Part shown: one piece after another, positions 1 through 6,358 of the stretch
Layout of the letters: the number at the start of each line of letters is the position of its first letter
How positions within the stretch are numbered: position 1 is the stretch's first letter
NCBI GenBank assembly: GCA_964369805.1
Contig: CAYJFM010000035.1
Location: 1 to 22,937 of the forward strand
Length of the DNA: 22,937 nucleotides
Reading direction: 5' to 3'
Source: CAYJHC01 sp964369805
GTDB taxonomy: Bacteria; Bacillota; Clostridia; Peptostreptococcales; Anaerovoracaceae
Notes under the pieces: model-generated
What the model was told of the DNA's origin: nothing
Database searches by the model: none
Seen by the model: the letters and a program-made list of their open reading frames with translations, nothing else
Made by a program: the position numbers and the translations under genes

Positions 1-6
1 TTTTAT

Positions 7-35
7 ATACTACCACGTATCTACTTCTCTGTCAA
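7..35 (-). promoter_or_regulatory. Leftward sigma-A-type promoter P2
   Basis: On the minus strand TTGACA (30-35) and TAGTAT (7-12) are separated by exactly 17 bases. The start site would lie at or beyond the left edge, so the regulated gene is outside the window. It shares sequence around both boxes with the promoter at 182-210, suggesting duplication. Confidence 0.55.
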
Positions 36-124
36 CAGGTTTTTGAAAGTTTTTTAAATATTTTTGTTTATACTTTGCTGCTATTCACTTTCAATATTAT
101 GCTTAAATTCTTAGTCTACCTCAT

Positions 125-139
125 ATGCTGTCTAGCACA
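125..139. repeat. Operator-like near-palindrome, copy A
   Basis: ATGCTGTCTAGCACA has TGCT/AGCA arms and recurs with one mismatch at 159-173, 34 bases away. Both copies lie between two leftward promoters, which suggests paired binding sites for a regulator. The regulator is unknown. Confidence 0.4.
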
Positions 140-158
140 TTCCGTGGTAATTTTCTGC

Positions 159-173
159 ATGCTGTTTAGCACA
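159..173. repeat. Operator-like near-palindrome, copy B
   Basis: ATGCTGTTTAGCACA matches 125-139 at 14 of 15 positions. It lies just downstream of the start site expected from the promoter at 182-210, a usual place for a repressor site. Function is inferred from position only. Confidence 0.4.
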
Positions 174-181
174 CGAACCAT

Positions 182-210
182 AGAATACCACATCCCCTTT
201 TCACTGTCAA
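182..210 (-). promoter_or_regulatory. Leftward sigma-A-type promoter P1
   Basis: On the minus strand TTGACA (205-210) and TATTCT (182-187) are separated by 17 bases. It reads left, away from the small membrane protein gene. The -35 region with flanks nearly matches 29-46, giving two tandem promoters 175 bases apart. Confidence 0.6.
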
Positions 211-229
211 CTGGTTTTTGAGATTTTGA

Positions 230-409
230 TTATAGTTTTTTGTCAACATCTTTTTTGGGGCCGCATCTTAATTCTACATAAAGTTTTAAGCCTAAAATAC
301 TGCTTACTGCTAATCCTAGAGCAATATTTTCAGAGAAAAACCACAATACTAATGCGAGTATAACAATAAGAATTCCTATAATTATTACTATTTTTTTCAC
401 TTTTTTCAT
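230..409 (-). CDS. Small two-TM membrane protein, unrecognised
   Basis: This encodes a 59-residue protein. A basic N-terminus (MKKVKK) is followed by a hydrophobic stretch at about residues 7-25 and a second at about 29-47. The tail is charged and lysine-rich. I chose the internal ATG at 409 because AAAGGA sits about 7 bases upstream of it; an upstream ATG at 490 lacks a recognisable ribosome binding site and would put polar residues before the first membrane segment. It lies downstream of padR on the same strand with a 125-base gap, so it may share that transcript. Small membrane proteins beside padR genes are common, but I do not recognise this family and assign no function. Confidence 0.55.
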   Translation of the reverse strand: MKKVKKIVIIIGILIVILALVLWFFSENIALGLAVSSILGLKLYVELRCGPKKDVDKKL

Positions 410-534
410 TTTGTTTTCCTTTAATATTATATTGGTATTCGGTATAAACCAGTTTTTACTGTTCTTTCCAGTGTTAAATGTAAAGTCCAATTATTCAATC
501 TATTTCAAAGTTATACATGCATTTAATTTTCTTT

Positions 535-837
535 CTACATTTCTGTTTTTAGTTCGTTGATTTTTCCATAAGCCGCTTGTAGGACCTCTTCACCTTTAGG
601 TGTAGTTGTGTAATACTTTCTTACCTTTCCTTTTACTGTTATATTTTTTGATAGCAAATATCCGTTTTTCTCCATGTTATGAAAAATCGGATATAGTGTA
701 CCTGCACTTATTTCGTAACCATGGCTTTCTAATTCAGCTTTCATCCAACTCCCAAAAATAGGCTCTTCTTTTGCATGATGCAATATATGCACTTCAATAA
801 AAGCTAAAAACAACTTTCTTAGTAATGGCTCTTGCAT
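535..837 (-). CDS. PadR family transcriptional regulator
   Basis: This is a 100-residue winged-helix protein, the normal length for a short PadR with no long C-terminal dimerisation region. The family pattern is clear: LRKLFLAFIEVHILHH, then GYEISAGTLYPIFHNMEKNGYL as recognition helix and linker, then the wing YYTTTPKGEEVL. PadR proteins are dimeric repressors that often control neighbouring transporter genes and respond to toxic small molecules. The ATG at 837 is chosen because GGAGGG lies seven bases upstream; an ATG at 852 has no such site. It is divergent from fetAB, and a 19-base palindrome sits in the shared intergenic region. It probably represses itself and the fetAB operon. The ligand is unknown. 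Confidence 0.88.
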   Translation of the reverse strand: MQEPLLRKLFLAFIEVHILHHAKEEPIFGSWMKAELESHGYEISAGTLYPIFHNMEKNGYLLSKNITVKGKVRKYYTTTPKGEEVLQAAYGKINELKTEM

Positions 838-863
838 TTTAATTCCCTCCATGCTATATTATT

Positions 864-882
864 AATATCGAAATTCGATATT
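864..882. promoter_or_regulatory. Palindromic operator between padR and fetA
   Basis: AATATCGAAATTCGATATT has perfect nine-base arms around one central base. It lies 26 bases upstream of the padR start codon and 67 bases upstream of the fetA start codon. A partial second half-site (ATTTTCGA) follows at 884-891. Position and symmetry suit binding by the PadR dimer; this is inference. Confidence 0.6.
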
Positions 883-949
883 GATTTTCGACTTACTTCA
901 TAATATCAATTTTATTTTTCTAAGTCAAGTTTTAGGAGGACACAGTATA

Positions 950-1579
950 ATGCTAAGATGGAAGAATTTAAGTTTTTTAAACAATATAAAATATCCCGAC
1001 TTTAAAGTTGAAGAAGGTGAATGTATATTCCTTATAGGTGATAGTGGCTGCGGTAAAAGTTCCTTACTTAAGCTTTTAAATGGAATCAACCACAGTAGCA
1101 GTGGCGATATTTTTTACAGAGGTGAAAACATAAGCACTTTAGATATGACTTTATACAGGCGCAATGTCACCTTATTTGGGCAGGACATATTTTTATTTGA
1201 TAGCACAGTCAAGGAAAACTTTCAATTATTCTATGAGTTAAGAAATTTAGTGCCCCCAGAAGATACCATTATTTGCCACTGGCTTGATTTTGTAAAATTA
1301 GATATTCATATAGACACCGACTGCACTATAATGTCTGGAGGAGAAAAACAAAGAGTAGCCTTGGCCATTTTCCTTTCCTTCCAACCTGATCTGTTATTAC
1401 TTGATGAACCTACTAGTGCTTTAGATGATCAAACTTCCAGGAGTATCTTTGCGAATTTGCAAAGTTTATCTTCAACAAAAATAATAATTTCACATAATTT
1501 ATCACATTCTTCTGATTTTGGAGATAGAGTTTTAAATTTAAACCCCACATGTAAGGAGGATGTAACAATCAATGATTAG
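950..1579 (+). CDS. fetA: ABC transporter ATP-binding protein, FetA/YbbL type
   Basis: This is a 209-residue ABC ATPase. Visible motifs are the Walker A GDSGCGKSS near residue 30, a Q-loop glutamine in LFGQDIFLFD, the signature MSGGEKQRVAL, the Walker B LLLLDEPTSALD and the switch histidine in ISHNLSHS. The start is the ATG at 950, preceded by AGGAGGA nine bases upstream; earlier in-frame codons fall in the operator region. The last codons overlap fetB by eight bases, so the two are translationally coupled. In E. coli the FetA-FetB pair exports iron and protects against oxidative stress. The assignment rests mainly on the unmistakable FetB partner. Substrate in this organism is not shown by sequence. 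Confidence 0.88.
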   Translation: MLRWKNLSFLNNIKYPDFKVEEGECIFLIGDSGCGKSSLLKLLNGINHSSSGDIFYRGENISTLDMTLYRRNVTLFGQDIFLFDSTVKENFQLFYELRNLVPPEDTIICHWLDFVKLDIHIDTDCTIMSGGEKQRVALAIFLSFQPDLLLLDEPTSALDDQTSRSIFANLQSLSSTKIIISHNLSHSSDFGDRVLNLNPTCKEDVTIND

Positions 1580-2339
1580 CATTAATATACTTCAGCTTTC
1601 AATCTTATATGCTCTCATATTAATTATGGCTATAGTTTTAAAGCACTTTAAAGTAGGTCAATCGAAACTACTACTAATCGGTAGTATAAGAATGACAATT
1701 CAGTTAGCTCTTGCTGGGTTTATTCTAACATATATCCTAGGTAATCCTAATCCATGGTTTACCATTATTTATGTTGTAGTTATGACCATTTTTTCAATTT
1801 TTATGGTTTTTTCTAGAAATAAAGGCCTTTCAAAGAGATGGAAAGTTTCAGTAGTAATATTCATATCTCTATTTGGAGTTTTTTTTGTGGCATTTTTCGT
1901 GGGAATTATTGTAGGAGCAAATGTTTTCAATCCTCAATATACAATCCCTCTAAGTGGTATGATAATTGGTAATATAATGACTGGCGTTTCATTATCTATA
2001 AAAAGCTATAGACAATCTCTTCTTAAGGAGAGGCTGAAAATTATTACACTTACTAACTTAGGAGTAGAGGAAAAGAAAATAAACCTTCCGATAATTGTCT
2101 CTTCCTTAGAGGTTGCCTTGCTTCCAACCATCAATTCAATGATGGGAATGGGTATTATTTCTCTACCAGGAATGATGACAGGACAAATTTTAGCTGGTTC
2201 ATCAGCTGAAACTGCTATTCTATATCAGATAGCAATCGTACTCCTGTTCACAATTGCTACTACCATAAGTATATTCGCCGTGCTGCATTTTGGTTCAAAA
2301 CACAGTTCTATTCTCTTCATTGAAAAAAATGTAGTGTAG
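1572..2339 (+). CDS. fetB: ABC exporter permease, FetB/YbbM (UPF0014) family
   Basis: This is a 255-residue polytopic membrane protein with about seven hydrophobic segments. It shows the family's conserved blocks: SIRMTIQLALAG near residue 38, the SGMIIGNIMTG loop, and MMGMGIISLPGMMTGQILAGS near residue 200. Length is normal for FetB. AAGGAGG ends about 11 bases before its ATG, and the gene overlaps fetA by eight bases. FetB has no periplasmic binding protein and works with FetA as an exporter, described for iron in E. coli. With padR divergent upstream, the operon probably responds to metal or chemical stress; the signal is inferred. Confidence 0.9.
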   Translation: MISINILQLSILYALILIMAIVLKHFKVGQSKLLLIGSIRMTIQLALAGFILTYILGNPNPWFTIIYVVVMTIFSIFMVFSRNKGLSKRWKVSVVIFISLFGVFFVAFFVGIIVGANVFNPQYTIPLSGMIIGNIMTGVSLSIKSYRQSLLKERLKIITLTNLGVEEKKINLPIIVSSLEVALLPTINSMMGMGIISLPGMMTGQILAGSSAETAILYQIAIVLLFTIATTISIFAVLHFGSKHSSILFIEKNVV

Positions 2340-2392
2340 TTTATTGTTCTATAATGTATAATTTGGATATTTTTCATGATATTGTCATCGAT

Positions 2393-2423
2393 TTGTGTTA
2401 TTATATTAGGAATAAGTTATAAT
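2393..2423 (+). promoter_or_regulatory. Possible promoter of the acetyltransferase gene
   Basis: TTGTGT (2393-2398) and a perfect TATAAT (2418-2423) are separated by 19 bases, longer than ideal. The -10 box lies 23 bases before the ATG, so the leader would be short. An overlapping TTGTCA (2382-2387) with TATATT at 14-base spacing is a weaker alternative. Confidence 0.35.
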
Positions 2424-2446
2424 GTGTAAATTTATAGGATGGTTAT

Positions 2447-2986
2447 ATGAAAATGATAGACATTGTCATTGAGCAAGCACAAGTGTCAGATATTCCTGAG
2501 ATTAAACAAGTAATATCTCGCGCTTTTGCAAACTCTAGTCCTCAAACAGGTGAAGAAATTTCTTTGATTTCTAACTTATACCAGTCCGGGCCATTCGTAC
2601 CTAAGTTAAATTTAGCAGCAAAGCATCAAGGAGAAATTATTGGATTCCTACTTTATTCAAAAGTTATTATTTCATCTCAGTCTGAATTAGTACTTGCTAC
2701 CTTAGCAGTACTACCTGAGTTTCAAAATAAGGGGGTCGGGAGTAAACTTCTTAATGAAGCTAACAAAATTGCAGTAGAATTGGGTTACAAGTTTTCTATT
2801 ATTATAGGGACACACGACTTTTTCAACAGATTTGACTATGTACCAGCAAAGGAGTATGAACTCGAGCCTCTCACAAAGCTCCCTGTGAATAAATTCTTGG
2901 TAAAACCATTAAAGCCCTCATTAATTTTGCCCAAAGGACCAGTTAAGTTTTCAAAGCACTTTGACCTCTTACTATCCGGGAAATAG
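2447..2986 (+). CDS. GNAT family N-acetyltransferase, YhbS-like
   Basis: This encodes 179 residues. The GNAT core begins with IEQAQVSDIPEIKQVISRAF. It continues through a strand-rich centre (GEIIGFLLYSKVII) to the acetyl-CoA-binding motif A, LAVLPEFQNKGVGSKLL, near residue 86. The later segment THDFFNRFDYVPAKEYEL matches the YhbS/COG3153 layout, in which a pyrophosphate loop is followed by FF-RFG-like residues. It transfers acetyl from acetyl-CoA to an amine; the acceptor cannot be read from sequence. The start has only a weak AGGATGG-like ribosome site, and an ATG two codons later (2453) is possible. A strong terminator follows directly, so it is probably monocistronic. Confidence 0.85.
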   Translation: MKMIDIVIEQAQVSDIPEIKQVISRAFANSSPQTGEEISLISNLYQSGPFVPKLNLAAKHQGEIIGFLLYSKVIISSQSELVLATLAVLPEFQNKGVGSKLLNEANKIAVELGYKFSIIIGTHDFFNRFDYVPAKEYELEPLTKLPVNKFLVKPLKPSLILPKGPVKFSKHFDLLLSGK

Positions 2987-2999
2987 TAAGAACAAAGAG

Positions 3000-3037
3000 A
3001 AGGATGTGATTGTAATTATGATCACATCCTTTTCTTA
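3000..3037 (+). terminator. Rho-independent terminator after the acetyltransferase gene
   Basis: AGGATGTGAT and ATCACATCCT form a perfect ten-base stem around a ten-base loop, followed by TTTTCTT. It begins 14 bases after the stop codon. Confidence 0.88.
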
Positions 3038-3084
3038 ATTTCCCCTTGCCTAAATAGCAATAATATGATACTTTATAATAGCAT

Positions 3085-3172
3085 GGAGGATTGACCGAGT
3101 GGCTAAGGAGCTTGATTGGAAATCAAGTAAGGCATAACAGCCCCGCGGGTTCGAGTCCCGTGTCCTCCGCCA
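3085..3172 (+). tRNA. tRNA-Ser, anticodon GGA
   Basis: The cloverleaf is complete. The acceptor GGAGGAT pairs with GTCCTCC, ending in one G-U pair. The anticodon stem CTTGA/TCAAG (3111-3115 with 3123-3127) encloses loop TTGGAAA with anticodon GGA at 3118-3120. There is a long class II variable arm, and the T arm CGGGTTCGAGTCCC lies at 3146-3159. Discriminator G and an encoded CCA end the gene at 3172. It decodes UCC and UCU. Its last 19 bases recur at the ends of the two 159-bp repeats immediately downstream. Confidence 0.96.
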
Positions 3173-3331
3173 AAACAGAAAAAAAAAGGAATGGGGACTC
3201 GAACCCGAAAGGGCGCGAGCGTAAAGGAAAAAGCCTAGTAGGCTTTTGAGTAGTGAGCGGTTCGAGGCAACTGAGAGAGGAGCCGAAGAACGAAGATGCG
3301 AAGCATCTTGAAAGTCCCGTGTCCTCCGCCA
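3173..3331 (+). repeat. 159-bp tandem repeat, copy 1, ending in a tRNA-Ser 3' end
   Basis: This unit starts right after the tRNA CCA and ends with AGTCCCGTGTCCTCCGCCA, identical to the last 19 bases of the tRNA. Near its left end, GGGACTCGAACCCG (3194-3207) is the exact reverse complement of 14 bases of the tRNA T arm (3146-3159). Inside are two hairpins: AAAAGCCTA/TAGGCTTTT with one loop base (3229-3247), and AAGATGC/GCATCTT with loop GAA (3293-3309). It is far more GC-rich than its surroundings. It may be a structured RNA appended to the tRNA transcript, or a tRNA-targeting repeat; no coding is evident. Confidence 0.9.
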
Positions 3332-3490
3332 AAATAGAATAAAAAAGGAATGGGGACTCGAACCCGAAAGGGCGCGAGCGTAAAGGAAAAAGCCTAGTAG
3401 GCTTTTGAGTAGTGAGCGGTTCGAGGCAACTGAGAGAGGAGCCGAAGAACGAAGATGCGAAGCATCTTGAAAGTCCCGTGTCCTCCGCCA
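3332..3490 (+). repeat. 159-bp tandem repeat, copy 2
   Basis: It is identical in length to copy 1 and differs only at two positions in the A-rich first 20 bases (C to T and A to T). It again ends with the 19-base tRNA-Ser 3' end including CCA (3472-3490). The near-identity implies recent duplication or active homogenisation. The next nine bases repeat the unit's beginning (AAAATAGAA), as though a third unit once followed. Confidence 0.9.
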
Positions 3491-3519
3491 AAATAGAAAC
3501 AAATAACAAAAACAATGGC

Positions 3520-3556
3520 AGGGTATCACTGATTTTACGGTAGTACCCTATTTTAT
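3520..3556 (+). terminator. Possible terminator of the tRNA/repeat transcript
   Basis: AGGGTA (3520-3525) pairs with TACCCT (3544-3549) around an 18-base loop and is followed by ATTTTATT. The stem is short, so the call is tentative. If real, the tRNA and both repeats form one transcript. The AT-rich bases from here to 3680 contain nothing else I can support. Confidence 0.35.
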
Positions 3557-3681
3557 TATATTAGAGAAGGTTTTACGGTCTTATGTACTTGCTAATTGTA
3601 AAACATTTGATTTCTAATTTAGTAGACTTTACTAACTTTTACAACAGTTTGCACCGATTGACAAGCTACAGATAAGGGTTT

Positions 3682-3822
3682 ATGCTAGAAATGTCCAATA
3701 AGCAAATGGATTTACTGCGTGAACAAAATGCCGTAGAACTTGAAAAGCTAAATAAGCGCCCAGCGTTTGATAACTTAGATATTTAAAACTATATTTTTGG
3801 TAAAGAAGATAAAGAAAAATAA
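3682..3822 (+). pseudogene. Remnant of a protein C-terminus with an in-frame stop
   Basis: From the ATG at 3682 the frame encodes a coding-like charged segment containing MSNKQMDLLREQNAVELEKL. It runs to a TAA at 3784 and then continues in the same frame through NYIFGKEDKEK to a second TAA at 3820. Changing one base of the first stop (TAA to AAA) would restore a continuous lysine- and glutamate-rich C-terminus. A stop at 3673 cuts the frame upstream, and no good ribosome site precedes the ATG. I read it as the decayed 3' end of a larger gene of unknown function, lying between the tRNA-linked repeats and a decayed repeat end. Confidence 0.4.
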
Positions 3823-3870
3823 GTAGATACAAATAGGTCTGAAAAGGTAAACATGGGCAGAAAAGTAAAA

Positions 3871-3917
3871 AGCAGAAGAGCGAATATGCAAAACTTCTTG
3901 AAAGTCCCCCGTCCTCC
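3871..3917 (+). repeat. Degenerate third copy of the tRNA-linked repeat end
   Basis: This 47-base stretch matches the last part of the 159-bp unit (from AGCCGAAG through TCCTCC) at 39 of 47 positions. CTTGAAAGTCCC and GTCCTCC are preserved, while the final GCCA is lost. It lies about 380 bases beyond copy 2. It could be an old attachment-site or repeat boundary. Confidence 0.65.
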
Positions 3918-3924
3918 AAAAAAT

Positions 3925-5451
3925 CTATAAAGATTCTATAGGAGCATGTAACTCTTCGTATACTTTGTTAACACTTCCTGTAACCTCTCTCATTACTACT
4001 TCACCGTCTTTCCTTTCTTCCAAATAAAATTTCAGTCTTTTTTCTGTTTTAAATTCACTTGCAAATTTTTCTACTGCTCTGATAATATATATACTATTAG
4101 TATTTATAAGCAATTTAAAATCATAAATCCTATTAGCTAATATAAGCATCTTTGCATATTGTACTTGCTCTTTAGGGTGCATAAAGTTTTCAGGTTCATC
4201 GATAATCAAAGTTCCACACTCTTCTATTATATTTTTTTCAAATAGCGCTCTTATTATCCCTATCATTTTTATATTCGGGGCTATTTCTCTTATTGATAAT
4301 TCCTTTTTATGCGTTTTATCAAAGTATACTATTTCATTCTCATTGTTCAAAGTTAATTCACCAGGACAGAGTTTATCTAATAATTTCATAATCTCTTTTT
4401 CCCCAACACTTTTCTCATCTATCCTTCTGTCTTCTACCACGTCGTTGGTAAGAGCCTGTTTAAGTTTCCCATAAAAATAGCTATAATGGTCTTGAGACAA
4501 CACTTGGGGCACCTCTTTTATGTTTTCAAGCATAAAAGGGCTGGATATATACATTACCTTATTTTTTATTTCAGGTAACACGGTTATTTCTTTAATTCTA
4601 TTACCAACAAATTTCACACCGAAATATTCTTTATTATAACCTAGAAGCACATGTCCTTCACTATCATCCGATTTCCTTGAGTTTATTCTCTCTCCAAATT
4701 CCAATTTAAATGCCAGTTCAAGCACAGAATTTGTCATTTTCTGCTCCGACCCCTTAAGGTAACCCTCGATCTTCATAGCAGTTAACTCTAATTCTTTCTC
4801 CCTTACCTCAAAGCCTTCTCTGATATTTTGTTCATTAATCAACCTAATCAGTTTTTTTTCAAGAATAGATTTTTCACGTACAGGAACTACTGCAGAATTT
4901 TCTTTATCTGAAACCTCTTCTTTTACAATAGCATGTTTCCCTTTTTTCCTTTTGAAGAAACCTTTTCTTTCCTTGGCTACTTTTTCAGTTCCTTCATCAT
5001 TTGTAGTAGTGCTATCAGAGATTTCATCTATAATTTCAGTTCTGTTTGCATTATTAAATGCTTTTTCTTCTCTGATTGAAATTTCATTTTCAACTCTATC
5101 GTGGCTTAATTGCTCAGTTTGTAAATTGTCTATTTCACTTTCTTCTGTTAGCAACTCCCCCTCGGTCAATTCTAAGAGCCCTAGTATCTCCTCCTTAAGT
5201 GGGGCTATGTGCTTTGCATAATCAAATTCCACATCTGCCAAAACATACATCCTCTTAAGGTACATCTCTGTACCCTCGATTATTTCCTTTTCAACCCTCT
5301 CCTTTAAATCATAGCACCCATTCACCACTGCAAATAAAGCTTTGCTAATGCTCAACTTAGCCTCTGCAGTTTCTCCACAAACTACAGTTATACCCTCCAA
5401 GTCAATTTCTGCTTTTTTTATTTTGCCAATTTCAAAAAGTCCTAATTTCAT
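3925..5451 (-). CDS. AAA/ABC-type P-loop protein with degenerate ATPase motifs
   Basis: This is a 508-residue protein resembling the AAA ATPases that start with an IGKIK-A-I-I-GIT-V-GEN strand pattern. The P-loop reads GETAEAKLS at residues 26-34; the required Gly and Ser/Thr are Ala and Leu. The region expected to hold the signature reads IAPNIK near residue 390 rather than S-T-G-K. The Walker B LIIDEPENFMHP (415-426) is intact. The usual THS after it is TNS (451-453), so the switch histidine is Asn. Residues about 95-200 form a charged, low-complexity insertion with a KRKKGKH cluster. I chose the ATG at 5451 with GGGTGA upstream; another ATG at 5466 directly follows the lysO stop. It is probably cotranscribed with lysO. 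ATPase activity is doubtful and its role unknown. Confidence 0.7.
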   Translation of the reverse strand: MKLGLFEIGKIKKAEIDLEGITVVCGETAEAKLSISKALFAVVNGCYDLKERVEKEIIEGTEMYLKRMYVLADVEFDYAKHIAPLKEEILGLLELTEGELLTEESEIDNLQTEQLSHDRVENEISIREEKAFNNANRTEIIDEISDSTTTNDEGTEKVAKERKGFFKRKKGKHAIVKEEVSDKENSAVVPVREKSILEKKLIRLINEQNIREGFEVREKELELTAMKIEGYLKGSEQKMTNSVLELAFKLEFGERINSRKSDDSEGHVLLGYNKEYFGVKFVGNRIKEITVLPEIKNKVMYISSPFMLENIKEVPQVLSQDHYSYFYGKLKQALTNDVVEDRRIDEKSVGEKEIMKLLDKLCPGELTLNNENEIVYFDKTHKKELSIREIAPNIKMIGIIRALFEKNIIEECGTLIIDEPENFMHPKEQVQYAKMLILANRIYDFKLLINTNSIYIIRAVEKFASEFKTEKRLKFYLEERKDGEVVMREVTGSVNKVYEELHAPIESL

Positions 5452-5466
5452 TTTATTCACCCACAT

Positions 5467-6060
5467 TTAAATCATCATAAAGAATTGTACTGCAAATGGT
5501 ACTACCGCCGATAATACAACCCCAATTACAAAAGCGTACACAGTAATATTCGGACTAGTGCCCTTCTCAATAACCGGCAGTGCTAAATCCATAGATCCCG
5601 CGCCAGGCCCTGCTGCCGCTTCAATGAAGCCAATTCTTTTTGCAATAATTGGGATTAAAATTAACCCGATTACCTCTCTGCCAACATTATGCATAAATGA
5701 AATCGCACTCACATATTCAGAGTAACTACTTATCATTGCAGGAGCTAGCGTATACCAACCAAAGCCTGAACCTACAAGGAAACTGTCTTTTAGACTAATT
5801 GGTAAGAATATAGAAGTAACTGCCACTCCTGCTAACGTCCCTACAATTGAAGCAATAGGGAAGGCAATGACCCTTACACCTATTTTTTTAAAATTGGATA
5901 CTACCGTCCCCTCCATACCTAGCTCTATACCTACAATTAGTAGCATTATGGACAGCCCTACAATTAACAAAGTATCCGTATACTCAAGTAAATATTCTGG
6001 GACAAAATAATTTCCTACTAATATTCCTATCCCTACCGACACAATAATAACCTTACTCAA
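5467..6060 (-). CDS. lysO: Lysine exporter LysO, C-terminal subunit
   Basis: This is a 197-residue membrane protein of the LysO (YbjE, DUF340) family, the part that carries the transport core. Hydrophobic segments cover nearly the whole length. The family's conserved regions are visible: LLIVGIELGMEGTVV near residue 40, SGFGWYTLAPAMISSY near residue 100, SFMHNVGREVIGLILIP, and GPGAGSMDLALPVIEKGT. LysO exports lysine and toxic lysine analogues in E. coli, where it is one chain. Here the N-terminal part is a separate gene overlapping by eight bases. The start is TTG at 6060, preceded by GGGGAG seven bases upstream inside the previous gene, so translation is coupled. A P-loop protein gene follows immediately. 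Confidence 0.9.
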   Translation of the reverse strand: MSKVIIVSVGIGILVGNYFVPEYLLEYTDTLLIVGLSIMLLIVGIELGMEGTVVSNFKKIGVRVIAFPIASIVGTLAGVAVTSIFLPISLKDSFLVGSGFGWYTLAPAMISSYSEYVSAISFMHNVGREVIGLILIPIIAKRIGFIEAAAGPGAGSMDLALPVIEKGTSPNITVYAFVIGVVLSAVVPFAVQFFMMI

Positions 6061-6358
6061 CCTTCTTCTCCCCTTTATCGTTTATTCCCATTAGTTTTCT
6101 GGTTAAAAAAACTGCCATCACACTCCCTGCTATTGCAAAAAGTGAAGTAATAATTCCTATAACACCAATCCCTCCTAATCCGTCTATAACTTCTGGGTTT
6201 GCACCAAGCCTTATTCCCATCACTATAAGTAACATTACAATAAAGCACATTTGCACTGGTCCAAGCCATTTCAATTTTTTAATATTGCTTTTTTTAATAA
6301 AAGAGCCAATAAAATACCCTCCAACTACTACGCACATATACCAAAAGACTATTCCCAT
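6053..6358 (-). CDS. LysO family transporter, N-terminal subunit
   Basis: This is a 101-residue membrane protein with about three hydrophobic segments, corresponding to the N-terminal part of full-length LysO. Recognisable stretches are GGYFIGSFIKKS, LLIVMGIRLGANPEVI and the final SVMAVFLTRKL. The ATG at 6358 is chosen because AAGGAG lies six bases upstream; ATG 6364 and GTG 6379 would place that site inside the gene. It overlaps the C-terminal subunit by eight bases. Two-gene LysO arrangements occur in other Firmicutes, so I read this as a genuine split rather than a frameshift: both parts have their own ribosome sites. No lysine riboswitch is visible upstream. Confidence 0.85.
   Translation of the reverse strand: MGIVFWYMCVVVGGYFIGSFIKKSNIKKLKWLGPVQMCFIVMLLIVMGIRLGANPEVIDGLGGIGVIGIITSLFAIAGSVMAVFLTRKLMGINDKGEKKVE

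Noticed and set aside
1..229. Mini-transposon ends, because of the direct repeat at 29-46 and 204-221
   Set aside because: The repeats are direct, not inverted, and coincide with promoter -35 boxes; promoter duplication explains them better.
3050..3529. Two overlapping minus-strand open frames of 159 and 130 codons with internal protein repeats
   Set aside because: They are antisense to the tRNA-Ser and the two 159-bp repeats; the protein repeats simply mirror the DNA repeats (159 is divisible by three), and the codons for WRRTRD are the complement of the tRNA 3' end.
3680..3919. Minus-strand open frame of 79 codons
   Set aside because: Its composition is low-complexity Tyr/Leu/Phe, and it is antisense to the decayed coding remnant and decayed repeat; it lacks a ribosome site.
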